64,000 nucleotides of DNA from contig CM076152.1 of assembly GCA_038025085.1 (NCBI GenBank), positions 35,219,501 to 35,283,500 on the forward strand, in the 5' to 3' direction. The stretch comes from Tetragonia tetragonoides (Eukaryota; Streptophyta; Magnoliopsida; Caryophyllales; Aizoaceae). Below are positions 12,175 through 22,604 of the stretch, piece after piece. Below the pieces are notes generated by a model. It had not been told where the DNA came from, did no database searches, and worked only from the letters and a program-made list of their open reading frames with translations. Position 1 is the stretch's first letter. Each line of letters starts with the position of its first letter. The translations under genes were made by a program, and so were the position numbers.

Positions 12175-12430
12175 CTCCTTCCGTCTCAAAAAAATCTAAA
12201 CCTTTGGTTTTTGAAGGTCAAACTTAACAAACTTTGACCATTAATTTATGAAAATATATAAAGATTCACATTATGAAAATACTTTTATTAGATTCATTTT
12301 TAAAAGTACTTTCAAACAATTATATTGTTATAATTTTTATATTCATATAATTATAATTATTTATGGTCAAAGTAATATCTTAAAAATCGTAAAAAATAAA
12401 AAGGTTTAGATTTCTTTGAAACAGAGGGAG
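12175..12430. mobile_element. Stowaway-type MITE
   Basis: It begins CTCCTTCCGTCTCAAAAAAA and ends with the complementary TTTGAAACAGAGGGAG. TA flanks are present on both sides (12173-12174 and 12431-12432). At 256 bp, AT-rich and non-coding, it is the best preserved of the Stowaway-like copies here and lies about 400 bp upstream of the probable MCTP transcript start. Confidence 0.8.
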
Positions 12431-12830
12431 TACCATGTAATTTTCCCTGGAAAAAGTGACCCTCTCCATTTTTCACTTATCAAAAGCAAAGATAAAATAT
12501 TGAAAGAAGAAAAAAAACACACAAATAGGCAGGGAGATAGAGAGAAATTAATGCCGACCATAGTCCTTGTATTAGTCCTGGTCTCGCACGCGTGACACAT
12601 CGTCGGGTATTTTCTTCCTTCTCCTCTCTCTCCTATACAACAGTCTGCACTGTTGTTGCTGTGCGCCCACCACAAGACAACAAAACAAGCAAAAGGAGGA
12701 GAGAGAAAACCAAACAACATCTAATAGAGAGAGAGAACATATCACATAACAAAAAAGTGAATTGTGTGTATGTGACAGAGAGAGAGAGAGAAAGAGAGAG
12801 GTTCTTCTAGTATCCTCATCTCACCGATTC

Positions 12831-13838
12831 TTTATATCCCCTCTATCTATTTTCATTTCCATCAACCTACCCTTTCTTTTTTAATTTTTATTTTTCTCTC
12901 TACTATCACTCTCACTCATTATACTCCCCCTGTTTTTTCTCTGTTTTCCCCTGTTTCTTTTGATCTAATTCTAGTTCCAGAAAAAAATAACTATAATTTC
13001 TGCAATTTTGATGACCACTTTTTCTGGGTTTCACCCGATTTAGGGTTTTCTCAAATGGGTTTCCTTTGAATTTCACAGAGCCTTCTTTCTGTGTGGTAGG
13101 TAAGCACCTTTTTGCTTTCATTTATTGCTCTACTAATTTCTGTTGTTGAAATTTGCTTAAAACTGTGAAATATCCAGTGCATTGTTAGGGTTTGTGCTTA
13201 GTTGTGGTTTTTTTTTTTTTTTTTACTATAAGGTTTGTTATGTTTTGCATTGTATCTCATGTTTAGCTTAAATCCTTTGTATCTAGTGTGGGATTTTTGC
13301 ATGTGAGACAATCTGGGTACGATTTGAAATTCTGTGTTTTTGGGTTAAAGATGTATTTTTTTTTTTGGTAATTAATTGTTTGTTGTTTTGTGGGTTTTGC
13401 AGATTTGAAGCATTTGAGATCTGTATAGGCTTGGTGGGTGGTTTCTCTTTCTCCTCACTCACCTAACATTCAAATTGTGTCAGCTTTCTTTCCCTTTTTA
13501 AGTTCTTGCTTCTTAATCAGTTCTTTTTTCTCTCTCCTCATAATTTTGCCTTATTTTATGCAGTTTCAGCTTTTTCCAACGTTTAGTCCCCCCAATCCTA
13601 TGCTCAAAATCTCCTCTTTTTTCTCCCTCTGTTCTGTAATGCAAACCCATTTTCCGATTAATTAGGTAGTCCCAAAAAAAAAAAAAACAAAGAGGAGAAG
13701 AAAGCCGTTGTGTTTTGAGTATTTATAGTTGAGTGAAACTCTGGTGTTATTATAGTCACAGTTCAAATTTCAAATACCCTTTTTGCTTCAAATTCTTGTG
13801 TTTAGGCTTTAGCCAGTGTTTTTGTTTAGACCCACAAA
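12831..13838 (+). promoter_or_regulatory. Probable MCTP 5' UTR with a leader intron
   Basis: A TTTATAT box at 12831 precedes CT-rich sequence typical of plant leaders. A GTAAGC donor at 13100 and a TTTTGCAG acceptor ending at 13402 suggest a leader intron of about 303 bp, with T-rich tracts inside. The remaining leader runs to the ATG at 13839. A (GA)n tract lies just upstream (12776-12801). The assignment is inferred from sequence signals only. Confidence 0.4.
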
Positions 13839-16163
13839 ATGCAGATGAAACCTCCTCAAGAAGATTTCTCTCTCAAAGAGACTAATCCCCACCTTGGTGG
13901 TGGAAATGTGACTGGTGATAAGCTTACCAGCACCTATGACCTTGTTGAGCAAATGCAGTATCTTTATGTGAGGGTTGTCAAGGCTAGAGAGTTGCCTAGT
14001 ATGGATGTTACTGGTGGCTGTGACCCGTATGTCGAAGTGAAGCTCGGAAACTATAAGGGTACGACCCGACATTTCGAGAAGAAGAGTAACCCTGAGTGGA
14101 GTCAGGTCTTTGCGTTCTCTAAGGAACGGATTCAGGCCTCGATGCTTGAGGTAACTGTGAAGGATAAGGATGTTGTTAAGGATGATTTCATTGGCCGTGT
14201 TCTAATGGATCTCAATGAGATTCCAAAGCGGGTTCCTCCTGATAGTCCGTTGGCGCCTCAGTGGTACAGGCTTGAAGATAGGAAAGGTGATAAGGCTAGA
14301 GGAGAGTTGATGTTGGCTGTGTGGTGGGGTACTCAAGCTGATGAGGCATTTCCTGAGGCATGGCACTCGGATGCTGCAACTGTGAGCGGAACTGATGCCC
14401 TTGCTAATATCCGCTCGAAGGTGTATCTGTCTCCGAAGCTTTGGTATCTGAGGGTGAATGTGATTGAGGCTCAGGACCTGATTCCAAGTGACAAGGGTCG
14501 TTTCCCTGAAGTTTATGTGAAGGCCAGTCTTGGAATCCAGGCTTTGAGAACTAGAGTCTCCCCGAGCAGGTCCATAAATCCGATGTGGAATGAGGATCTC
14601 ATGTTTGTGGCAGCAGAGCCTTTTGAAGAGCCCTTGGTTCTAAGTGTGGAAGATCGAGTTGGCCCGAACAAGGATGAAATGTTGGGTAAGTGTGCTATTC
14701 CCCTACAATATATTGAGAGGAGGTTGGATCACAAGCCTATAAACTCTAGGTGGTATAATCTTGAGAAACATGTCATAGTAGAAGGAGAGAAAAAGAAGGA
14801 GACCAAGTTCTCAAGTCGGCTTCATATGAGGGTTTGTCTGGAAGGTGGTTATCACGTTTTGGATGAGTCCACACACTATAGCAGTGATCTCAGGCCGACT
14901 GCGAAACAGCTACGGAAACAGAGCATTGGAGTGCTTGAATTGGGTATCTTGAATGCACAGGGCTTGATGCCCATGAAGGTGAAGGATGGCCGTCAGACAA
15001 CAGATGCATACTGTGTTGCCAAATACGGTCAGAAATGGGTGAGGACGAGAACAATCATTGATAGCTTCAGCCCAAAGTGGAATGAGCAGTATACTTGGGA
15101 GGTATCTGATCCCTGCACTGTTGTTACTGTGGGAGTATTTGATAACTGTCATTTACATGGAGGAGACAAGGGAGGTGGACGAGATTCCAGAATTGGGAAA
15201 GTGAGGATTCGTCTTTCAACCCTTGAAACTGATCGTGTCTATACCCATGCATACCCGCTTTTGGTGTTGCATCCTTCTGGAGTGAAGAAGATGGGTGAAA
15301 TTCAACTGGCTGTGAGATTCACGTGTTCGTCCTTGCTCAATATGATGCAAATGTACTCGCATCCATTGCTTCCAAAGATGCACTATATACATCCCTTAAC
15401 TGTAAGTCAGCTTGATAACTTGAGGCACCAGGCTACCCAGATTGTGTCAGTGAGATTGAGTCGTGCTGAACCACCTTTGAGGAAGGAAGTGGTTGAATAT
15501 ATGTTGGATGTGGGTTCTCATATGTGGAGTATGAGACGTAGTAAGGCTAATTTTTTCAGAATCATGAATGTCTTGAGTGGGATAATTGCCGTTGGAAGAT
15601 GGTTTGATCAGATATGCAACTGGAAGAATCCAATCACTACGGTTCTTATTCACATCCTGTTCTTCATTTTGGTCATGTATCCAGAGTTGATTCTGCCCAC
15701 AATCTTCCTGTACCTCTTCCTGATTGGAGTATGGTACTACAGATGGAGGCCAAGGCATCCCCCACACATGGACACTCGCCTCTCGCATGCAGATTCAGCA
15801 CATCCGGATGAGCTGGATGAAGAATTTGATACGTTTCCGACCTCCAAACCAGCTGATATTGTGAGGATGAGATATGACCGTTTGAGGAGTATAGCGGGGA
15901 GGATCCAGACTGTTGTTGGTGACTTGGCAACTCAGGGTGAGAGGTTTCAGTCTTTGTTGAGTTGGCGAGACCCAAGAGCTACTGCATTGTTTGTTATTTT
16001 CTGCTTGGTTGCTGCCATTGTTCTGTATGTAACACCATTCCAGGTTGTGGCTCTTCTGACTGGTTTTTATGTGTTAAGACACCCAAGGTTCCGCCATAAG
16101 CTTCCATCGGTTCCCCTTAATTTCTTCAGGAGGTTGCCTGCTCGTACGGACTCAATGTTGTGA
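13839..16163 (+). CDS. Multiple C2 domain and transmembrane region protein (MCTP / FTIP3-4-like)
   Basis: An intact single-exon frame of 774 residues, the usual length for this family, which is typically intronless. The family conserves an N-terminal PPQEDFSLKET-like peptide, seen here at residues 4-14. Three C2 domains follow: C2 at about 40-160 (LYVRVVKARELP, CDPYVEVKLGNYKG), C2 at about 200-320 (LRVNVIEAQDL) and C2 at about 360-490 (LELGILNAQGL, TDAYCVAKYG). A phosphoribosyltransferase C-terminal (PRT_C) region has two hydrophobic segments, about 598-636 and 715-750. MCTPs are ER-anchored proteins enriched at ER-plasma membrane contacts and plasmodesmata. The FTIP members bind and traffic mobile regulators such as FT or STM. 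The N-terminus and length fit the FTIP3/FTIP4 (MCTP3/MCTP4) group best. I see no frameshift, so it is probably functional. Confidence 0.95.
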   Translation: MQMKPPQEDFSLKETNPHLGGGNVTGDKLTSTYDLVEQMQYLYVRVVKARELPSMDVTGGCDPYVEVKLGNYKGTTRHFEKKSNPEWSQVFAFSKERIQASMLEVTVKDKDVVKDDFIGRVLMDLNEIPKRVPPDSPLAPQWYRLEDRKGDKARGELMLAVWWGTQADEAFPEAWHSDAATVSGTDALANIRSKVYLSPKLWYLRVNVIEAQDLIPSDKGRFPEVYVKASLGIQALRTRVSPSRSINPMWNEDLMFVAAEPFEEPLVLSVEDRVGPNKDEMLGKCAIPLQYIERRLDHKPINSRWYNLEKHVIVEGEKKKETKFSSRLHMRVCLEGGYHVLDESTHYSSDLRPTAKQLRKQSIGVLELGILNAQGLMPMKVKDGRQTTDAYCVAKYGQKWVRTRTIIDSFSPKWNEQYTWEVSDPCTVVTVGVFDNCHLHGGDKGGGRDSRIGKVRIRLSTLETDRVYTHAYPLLVLHPSGVKKMGEIQLAVRFTCSSLLNMMQMYSHPLLPKMHYIHPLTVSQLDNLRHQATQIVSVRLSRAEPPLRKEVVEYMLDVGSHMWSMRRSKANFFRIMNVLSGIIAVGRWFDQICNWKNPITTVLIHILFFILVMYPELILPTIFLYLFLIGVWYYRWRPRHPPHMDTRLSHADSAHPDELDEEFDTFPTSKPADIVRMRYDRLRSIAGRIQTVVGDLATQGERFQSLLSWRDPRATALFVIFCLVAAIVLYVTPFQVVALLTGFYVLRHPRFRHKLPSVPLNFFRRLPARTDSML

Positions 16164-18009
16164 GAAATTCTTGGGTTTGTTTTTCAGCTGGATCGATTTT
16201 GGAGACGTGGGCACCTCTTCTTCCCTTGTCATAAAGAAATATGCAGGTGCACCAGTGCTCATTTTGTTTCGGTTAGTGGTAAATGTTAGATATTGGCATG
16301 ATGTTAGTTCATCTCCTGAAACTGGGTAGAATTTGTGGTTTATGTTTATGTACCTTTAATTGTTCATTGACTGCAGGGATCAATCTGTGTTTATCCGTTG
16401 ATCTCGGTCTAAATCTAATATATGATTTTGTGCCGTAACTTACTGTCCTACATGGTTAGCTATTTCACTTTCTGAAGCTGTTTCATTATGAACTGAATAG
16501 TAAATTGGTGCTGTCATCTGTGCGTACAAACTTGTTCTTCCTCATAAGGAAGGAGGAGAATAGAAAGAATTTTATTCTTTTTGTCGGTGTTCGAAAAAGT
16601 TCCTCAAGCCAAGTTCCTTTCGTAGCAGTTGGGAAGTGAGTTTGTGTAAGCAGGGAACTAAAATAGGTATGGCTTTGTGAACTTACCAAATACTACTAAC
16701 TTCTTGCTTGTTTTGATTTACATGTTAGATAGTGATAGATAGTAAATTCTAGCATATATATATGGTTACAACTTACATGTTAGACATTGATAGGCACTTG
16801 TGTAATATTATTAGTCAACTTGATTAAAAAAACATTTGGTTTTTTGACGACATCCTACTATATATGGTGGAATATGTCAGACAGATGGATCTGGGTCTGA
16901 TTATTTTAATTAGTCCTGTTTTTGTTCTGTATGCTTGAGAATATTGTGACAATGATTTGTGTACAATTATTGTTCTACAAAATACTATATGTTTTTAAGT
17001 TTAGTTTACATTTAACTATTCAAACATTAAAATAGTTATTTTTTGAGTTCTCAAAGTGGTAGTGCAAAACAGTATATTTTTAGTGTCGAATATTTGTATT
17101 ATTGTTACATTCAAAAGGAACAGACATTGATAGCCTTCCGTAATAACTGGTAATTGTCATTTGTTTGGGTTGTGTGTTGTTGTCCATGTGCAGCACGAGG
17201 AGAGCTCTACAACTCTCTGGATCTGTGCCATCACTGCCCGTGTGCTTGGATCCCATTTCTCTCCATAAAATAGGGAAAAGGGATAATGGGAAGTTTTGAT
17301 ACCTTGTGTAATGCTGAAGTTTTGTAGGGTGTAACCAGTATATCTGCTTTGTTTAATGCGCACTTTGTTACGTGTAAATCGTAGGGTGTGTTTTTTTCCA
17401 CTTGCTTATTAATTGGTTCCGTTCAGTTCAATTCAATGGAGTATTGTTCAATTTAGTGGAAAAGAGCACTCTTAACGTGCAATTCATCATCGCGTTTATG
17501 TTGATTCCTCTCGTTTTAGCGGATTCTAGAAATAGAGTTGCCACTCACAGCTCACTTATGAGTTATGACTTGCATAAATTTTGTTTAGACCTCTTTAGTG
17601 TTGTGTAGTAGTATAACAGGATACACGATGATAATTTGTGACTGCCATCATACTTTACAATTGAGTTGAGCATTGGATGCCTCGAGGTTTGAACGGCCAA
17701 ATCTTACCAAGTACTTGCAATAAGAAGCAGGAGTTCGAACAATAATGTGCCTTCACATCACAATAGTAATTTTCTTTTTCCTTAATTACAACTACCAAGT
17801 AACAAGCATTACTTGGCCAGCTTTTTTCCGTATGAGCGAAAATTACTATTAACCAGAGTATACAACATCCATTCATACGGATATATCATATTTTCAATGA
17901 TGAAAAAGGCTCCTAATTTATCAACTTTCAAATTAGAAGAAACTAAGTATAAAGATTTTAAGTAACAATGCGGTTACGCGTTGTACCTCTTGATTTATGT
18001 CGAATATGT
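16164..18009 (+). other. MCTP 3' region and intergenic DNA
   Basis: The first 250-300 bases are probably 3' UTR. The remainder is AT-rich with only chance short frames. I see no conserved gene or clear repeat family here. Confidence 0.4.
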
Positions 18010-18590
18010 CACGGGTGGAGCCAAAATTTTTTTATCGGGGGGACTAAACTTACATTAAAATTCGGTCTTCTATTACTTAGATCTTCCTTTGATAAAAAAA
18101 AATTACAATCACAAAATAAATTTACAAGGCCTTTTATTTAACCTAGGTATTTGTGGAAAGTTTAATTTATTAGCAAAGTCATTCTTCATTTTGGATAAAG
18201 CATCATTAAAGAACAACGAAAAATAAATAACAAATAAAAGTGAGTATAAAATTTTAGTCTTTAAATAATATAATTAAAAAGATATTTACGGGATGATACT
18301 AAGGAGTAGGGACCAAGAGAAAACCAATGGGGAAAAAATATCACTTGTAAAAATAAGCTGGTGAGTGAAAATGTTAAAAAGACAGCCTTTAAAAAAAAGG
18401 GCTGAAATTGGAGTCTGCTAGAATTTGATCCCGCGACATCACACATACGCAGTAGGCGCTTCAATCACTACCTCCCACCAGCTGAGAGAAGCACAACATT
18501 TGTTAGATAATACACAAAAAGGTATTTAAAATATTTCTGGATTAGGGAGGGGGACCACGGCCTCCACTGGTCCCCCTAGCTCCGCCCCTG
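18010..18590. mobile_element. Non-autonomous hAT element
   Basis: The left end reads CACGGGTGGAGCCAAAA and the right end, read inward, CAGGGGCGGAGCTAGGG. This is a pair of terminal inverted repeats of the kind seen in hAT elements that begin CAGGGGCGGA. A perfect 8-bp target-site duplication, GAATATGT, flanks it at 18002-18009 and 18591-18598. The 581-bp interior has no transposase coding capacity. Confidence 0.85.
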
Positions 18591-19302
18591 GAATATGTCA
18601 TATTTATATCCAAATAACAAACATAAAAACTCATAAGAGACCCATTGAATAAACAAGATGACTCGTGAAAAACTTTCACAGGAATAATTCAAAGAAGATC
18701 CATTAACTATGGTTCTTGCTTACAAGATTTAACTCTATTAATCCAAATACGAAAAATGGCTCGTGAGACATTATTCAAAGGGAAAAGAACATGTGTTCAT
18801 TTGTACTGTATACAATTACAAACCACATTCATCTACTAACAAAACGAAGCTTAAGAAAGTAGCACCCTTAAAATTGGAGGGTGAAGAAAAGGGAATTTGG
18901 AACTATAAGAAGGTCAATTGCACATGAAAAAGTATCCTATTTTCTGATAAGAACGTAAAAAAGCACCCTACTTGCTCTTCAAAGGAGAGGTTGATTTATA
19001 TTTGACAAACCAATAATTGCTCTTGTTGCAAAATTTCCCTAAGCTACTCAATTATTATGTGGACTGAACAGTCATTTCAAGCTTACTATAGGCCATAGCC
19101 TTAGGAAAAAAGCTCACTATAGAATGTATAATGATGATGGATTCAAGGTGCTACTTCACAATGAATTCACATGGCTAAGAATAGTGAAAATCGGACCAGG
19201 AGGTCATATTTACTTGTGTTTTTATGGCCTTTGAAAAAGGGGATAAAAAAAACAAAAAAGCAAAAAAGCAAAAAAAAATGGTGGTTAGAAAGCTACTCTT
19301 TT

Positions 19303-19374
19303 TATCAGAGCCAGGTTTCGATCCTGGGACCTGTGGGTTATGGGCCCACCACGCTTCCGCTGCGCCACTCTGAT
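19303..19374 (-). tRNA. Initiator tRNA-Met (CAU)
   Basis: The - strand gives a complete 72-nt tRNA. It has an acceptor arm ATCAGAG pairing with CTCTGAT plus discriminator A, and a D region GGCGCAGCGGAAGC that serves as A box. The anticodon stem-loop carries CAU in the context GGGCCCATAACCC (anticodon complement at 19340-19342), and the T arm is GGATCGAAACC. It lacks the usual TTCG form of elongator tRNAs and has the A-U first pair and three G:C pairs flanking the anticodon loop that mark initiator tRNAs. It appears identical in layout to plant cytosolic initiator genes. A T-run on the - strand, complement of the A-tract at 19271-19278, lies about 24 nt downstream and could end transcription. 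Confidence 0.96.
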
Positions 19375-19956
19375 GTTGTGATTATAGCTCAGCAAGTCAA
19401 TATATCTCGCTAATAACAGAGGTCACTGGGGATGATGTGGGCTTCGTTTGGCCAGTACTAAGTATGTGCGATATGGGCTTTCTTTTGGCCACTACTATAT
19501 TATTGATCTGATGTGAAATTTATGGGATGATTATCATTACCAGAAAGATAAAAAAAATTGAAGTCCTTCCTTAATTACATTTGATGCCTTGATAATCTTT
19601 TTTTTTTCTTTTTTAATATTTGATTTGATGGGAGTATATCTTGTCCTAGTTATTCTTATTTACTATAATTAGTATTCCTGCTTGCTAAATTTCACCAAAA
19701 TAAATATAAGTACTACATGTCACCAAATTAGCCAAATATGGTCAAAGATGCTCTTGTCACAATGTTCCCTAACCAAGGATTCAGGATCCTTAAACCATGT
19801 TTCATTGTCACTTGATTTCTCAAATTGAAGGCCCAAGCCTAGTTTTACCACAACTAAATTGAATAGATAAATCAATAGAGAGTTGAGAGAAAGGAGAATG
19901 AGATATAGCACAGATGCATCAGACCAGATAAATTTAGTCATCAACTATTCAAATTG

Positions 19957-22366
19957 CTATGAAACTTGACCTAAATAAGGCCTATGATCGTGTTGATTGG
20001 AATTTCCTGAATCTTACTTTGTTGAAGCTGGGTTTTCCTGCGCGATGGATACAACTGATCATGCAATGTGTTACGACGGTATCATATGCTGTCTTGGTTA
20101 ACGGGGAACCGTCATCTGTATTTAAACCTCAAAGGGATTTGAGACAAGGTGACCCGTTATCTCCATATTTATTTACACTTTGCATGGAGGTATTTTCATC
20201 AATGTTATTACGTGCTCAGGCTGATTGTATGCTTAAGGGTCTGGCGGTAGCAAGAAGGGCGCCGTCGATTTTGCATCTTTTCTTTTGCGGATGATGCTTT
20301 GCTCTTCTTTCGTGTATCTTCTGAGTCATGTTCAGTTGTCAGCTCTATTGTTGATGGCTTTTGCCAGGCTTCGGGTGAAATGGTGAGCCTACAAAAGTCT
20401 TTTGTGTTATTTAGTGATAATATTCCTCCTACCTTAAGGGATTCTTTTAAATATCAATTAAGAGTTCCTGAGAGGGATATGCTTGGGCATTATTTGGGAA
20501 CACCAGTGATGTTTGGTAAGCTTAAGGTTGATTCTTTTGCATTCCTAATAGATAAAGTCACTTTTAAGCTTAAATTGTGGTGTCATTTGGGTCTTTCGTC
20601 AGCTGGGAAACTAATCCTCATTAATGCTGTACTGATAGCTTTGAGCCTTCATGTTATATCTATTTTCATGCTTCCTCTTAAGATTTGCCACAAAATTAAT
20701 TCTATTATAGCTAATTTTTTTGGTGGTAAAGTAATTCGGAAAGACGGAGTATACATTGGAAGTCTAAGGATTGTCTTGCATTACCTAACGAGGCTGGAGG
20801 ATTGGGGATTCGTAATACATCTGTCTTTAATAGAGCTTTGTTGGGGAAGTTGGCATGGAGGATTGAGACAAAGCCAAATCTTCTAGTTTCTCAAGTTATG
20901 CTAGCTCGGTATGGGGATGGCCCAATTATGACTATTAGGAAATGTAATCGAGTTCGACCTGATGCAACCTGGGGATGGAAGAGCCTATTGGCTGGAGCAA
21001 GGGTGGTGAATAAAGGTTTAGGTTGGAAGGTTCGCAAAGGGAACAAGATTCGAATTGAGGGTGATTTCTGGGCTTGTGATCAGCAGGTAAGATTGAAGGA
21101 GGAGGTTCAAGGTTTTTTCTCTAGGCCATTATGGGTGAAGGATCTCATAGTTTCATCAAGCTCAATCTGGGATCAAAGTAAATTAGTGAGATGGTTTCAA
21201 CATGAGGATGCGCTGAGAATTCTAGCTACTCCAATTCGTGGTGATTTGGGAGATGACATGTTTTTTTGGCGAGGGACGAAGTCTGGATGTTACTCAGTCA
21301 AAACACGCTATGCTATGCTTATCCAGGAGGAACTTGGAATTGATAGGGAGGTTGCTTGGAAAAGGAGATTCTGGAGAAGATCTTGGGCTTCACCCATTAC
21401 TCCAAAATGGAAAACTTTTTTGTGGAAAATGCTTAACAATTCTCTAGCAGTGGGACGTAATCTAAAACGACTTGGTTTTGATGGGACTTCTTGCTGCCAA
21501 TTTTGCTATGGTGCAAACGATAGAGCACTTATTTCGTGAGTGTGAAGTCACTCAGAGGGTCTGGGCTTGCTGCAAACTGGGGCTAAATCTCAGGAGTAAC
21601 TCTCATATTCCTTTTCGTGATTGGTTTTCTGATCTGTTCTGCTACTTATTGTCATTGCATCATAATGAGAGTGCTGTTGTGTATTTTTCTGCAATCTTTT
21701 GGAGCATTTGGATTTCACGAAATGCTTTGGTCTTCAAGGGAGGCACTCTCAATCCTATACAGATTATTCAGAAGGCTGATCTATTTGAGTCTTCATGGCG
21801 TCTTGCTCATCCAATTACTGCGCCAGGGTCAAGCTTGTCTTATCAGAATAGTAATGTAGCGAATTTGAATGATAAGTCTTATTTTAAGGCAGTATGGAAG
21901 GAGGTCTCAGATAGCATGAAATTTATTGCTGTTGATGATGCTTGGTTGATGAATAAATTTAGAGCTGCTGCGGCTTGGTGTGAGGTCTCTGAATGTGGGT
22001 TGTCTTGCTATGAATCTGGGTATATGGTACTATATGCTAGTTCAGCAATGGTTGCAGAAGCAGTTGCTTGCTTGAAAGGAGTGCAGTGGGCTATCAGAAA
22101 TCAGTGGTCTTCGGTTACGATCCGCACAGACTCCTTGCAGGTTGTTGATATGATTGCTAGACGCATTAAAACATCAGTGGAGGTTATGGATTTTATTGAA
22201 GATATACGTCAATGCTTTGCTTACTTTGATCGTTTGGCCTTTGTTAAAGTTCCTAGGAGTTCAGTAGTGTGTGCTCATAAATTAGCTAAGAGTGCTTGTA
22301 AATTTAATTTTAATTTCTAGCTGTACTGATGTATGTCTAGTTGCCAAAAAAAAAAAAAAAAAAAAA
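19957..22366 (+). mobile_element. 5'-truncated L1-type LINE (RT, zinc-binding, RNase H)
   Basis: The fragment starts inside the reverse transcriptase domain (LDLNKAYDRVDW, then LRQGDPLSPYLF) and continues through the FADD-type active site, the zf-RVT region and a C-terminal RNase H with an RTDSLQVV motif. It ends in an A-tract (22346-22366). A 10-bp target-site duplication ATTCAAATTG lies at 19947-19956 and 22366-22375. The frame is broken at least three times: a one-base insertion just before the ADD motif near 20285, a shift near 20750 and another near 21515. It is therefore a dead, 5'-truncated insertion. It lies about 230 bp past the end of the convergent TRB gene. Confidence 0.9.
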
Positions 22367-22604
22367 TTCAAATTGACTAGGGGAAAACGAGACTTCTTGA
22401 CCTTGTAACTTTCGACAGTTTCTTCGGTTACTGCTATCCATTCTATAAGTACCAATATATTGTAGAGGTAACCGAACGCATATAAACAATAACTTAATTA
22501 CCAGAAAGGGGACAACTATCCACAGGAGAACAATGAGCCTACAAATTTCTTTCCCACCCTCCTGGCTCCAGCTTACAACACCAGACAAAAGAGAGGAAAA
22601 ACTA

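Noticed and set aside
15447..15975. Antisense frames across the MCTP gene
   Set aside because: They are shadows of the intact, strongly conserved + strand gene.
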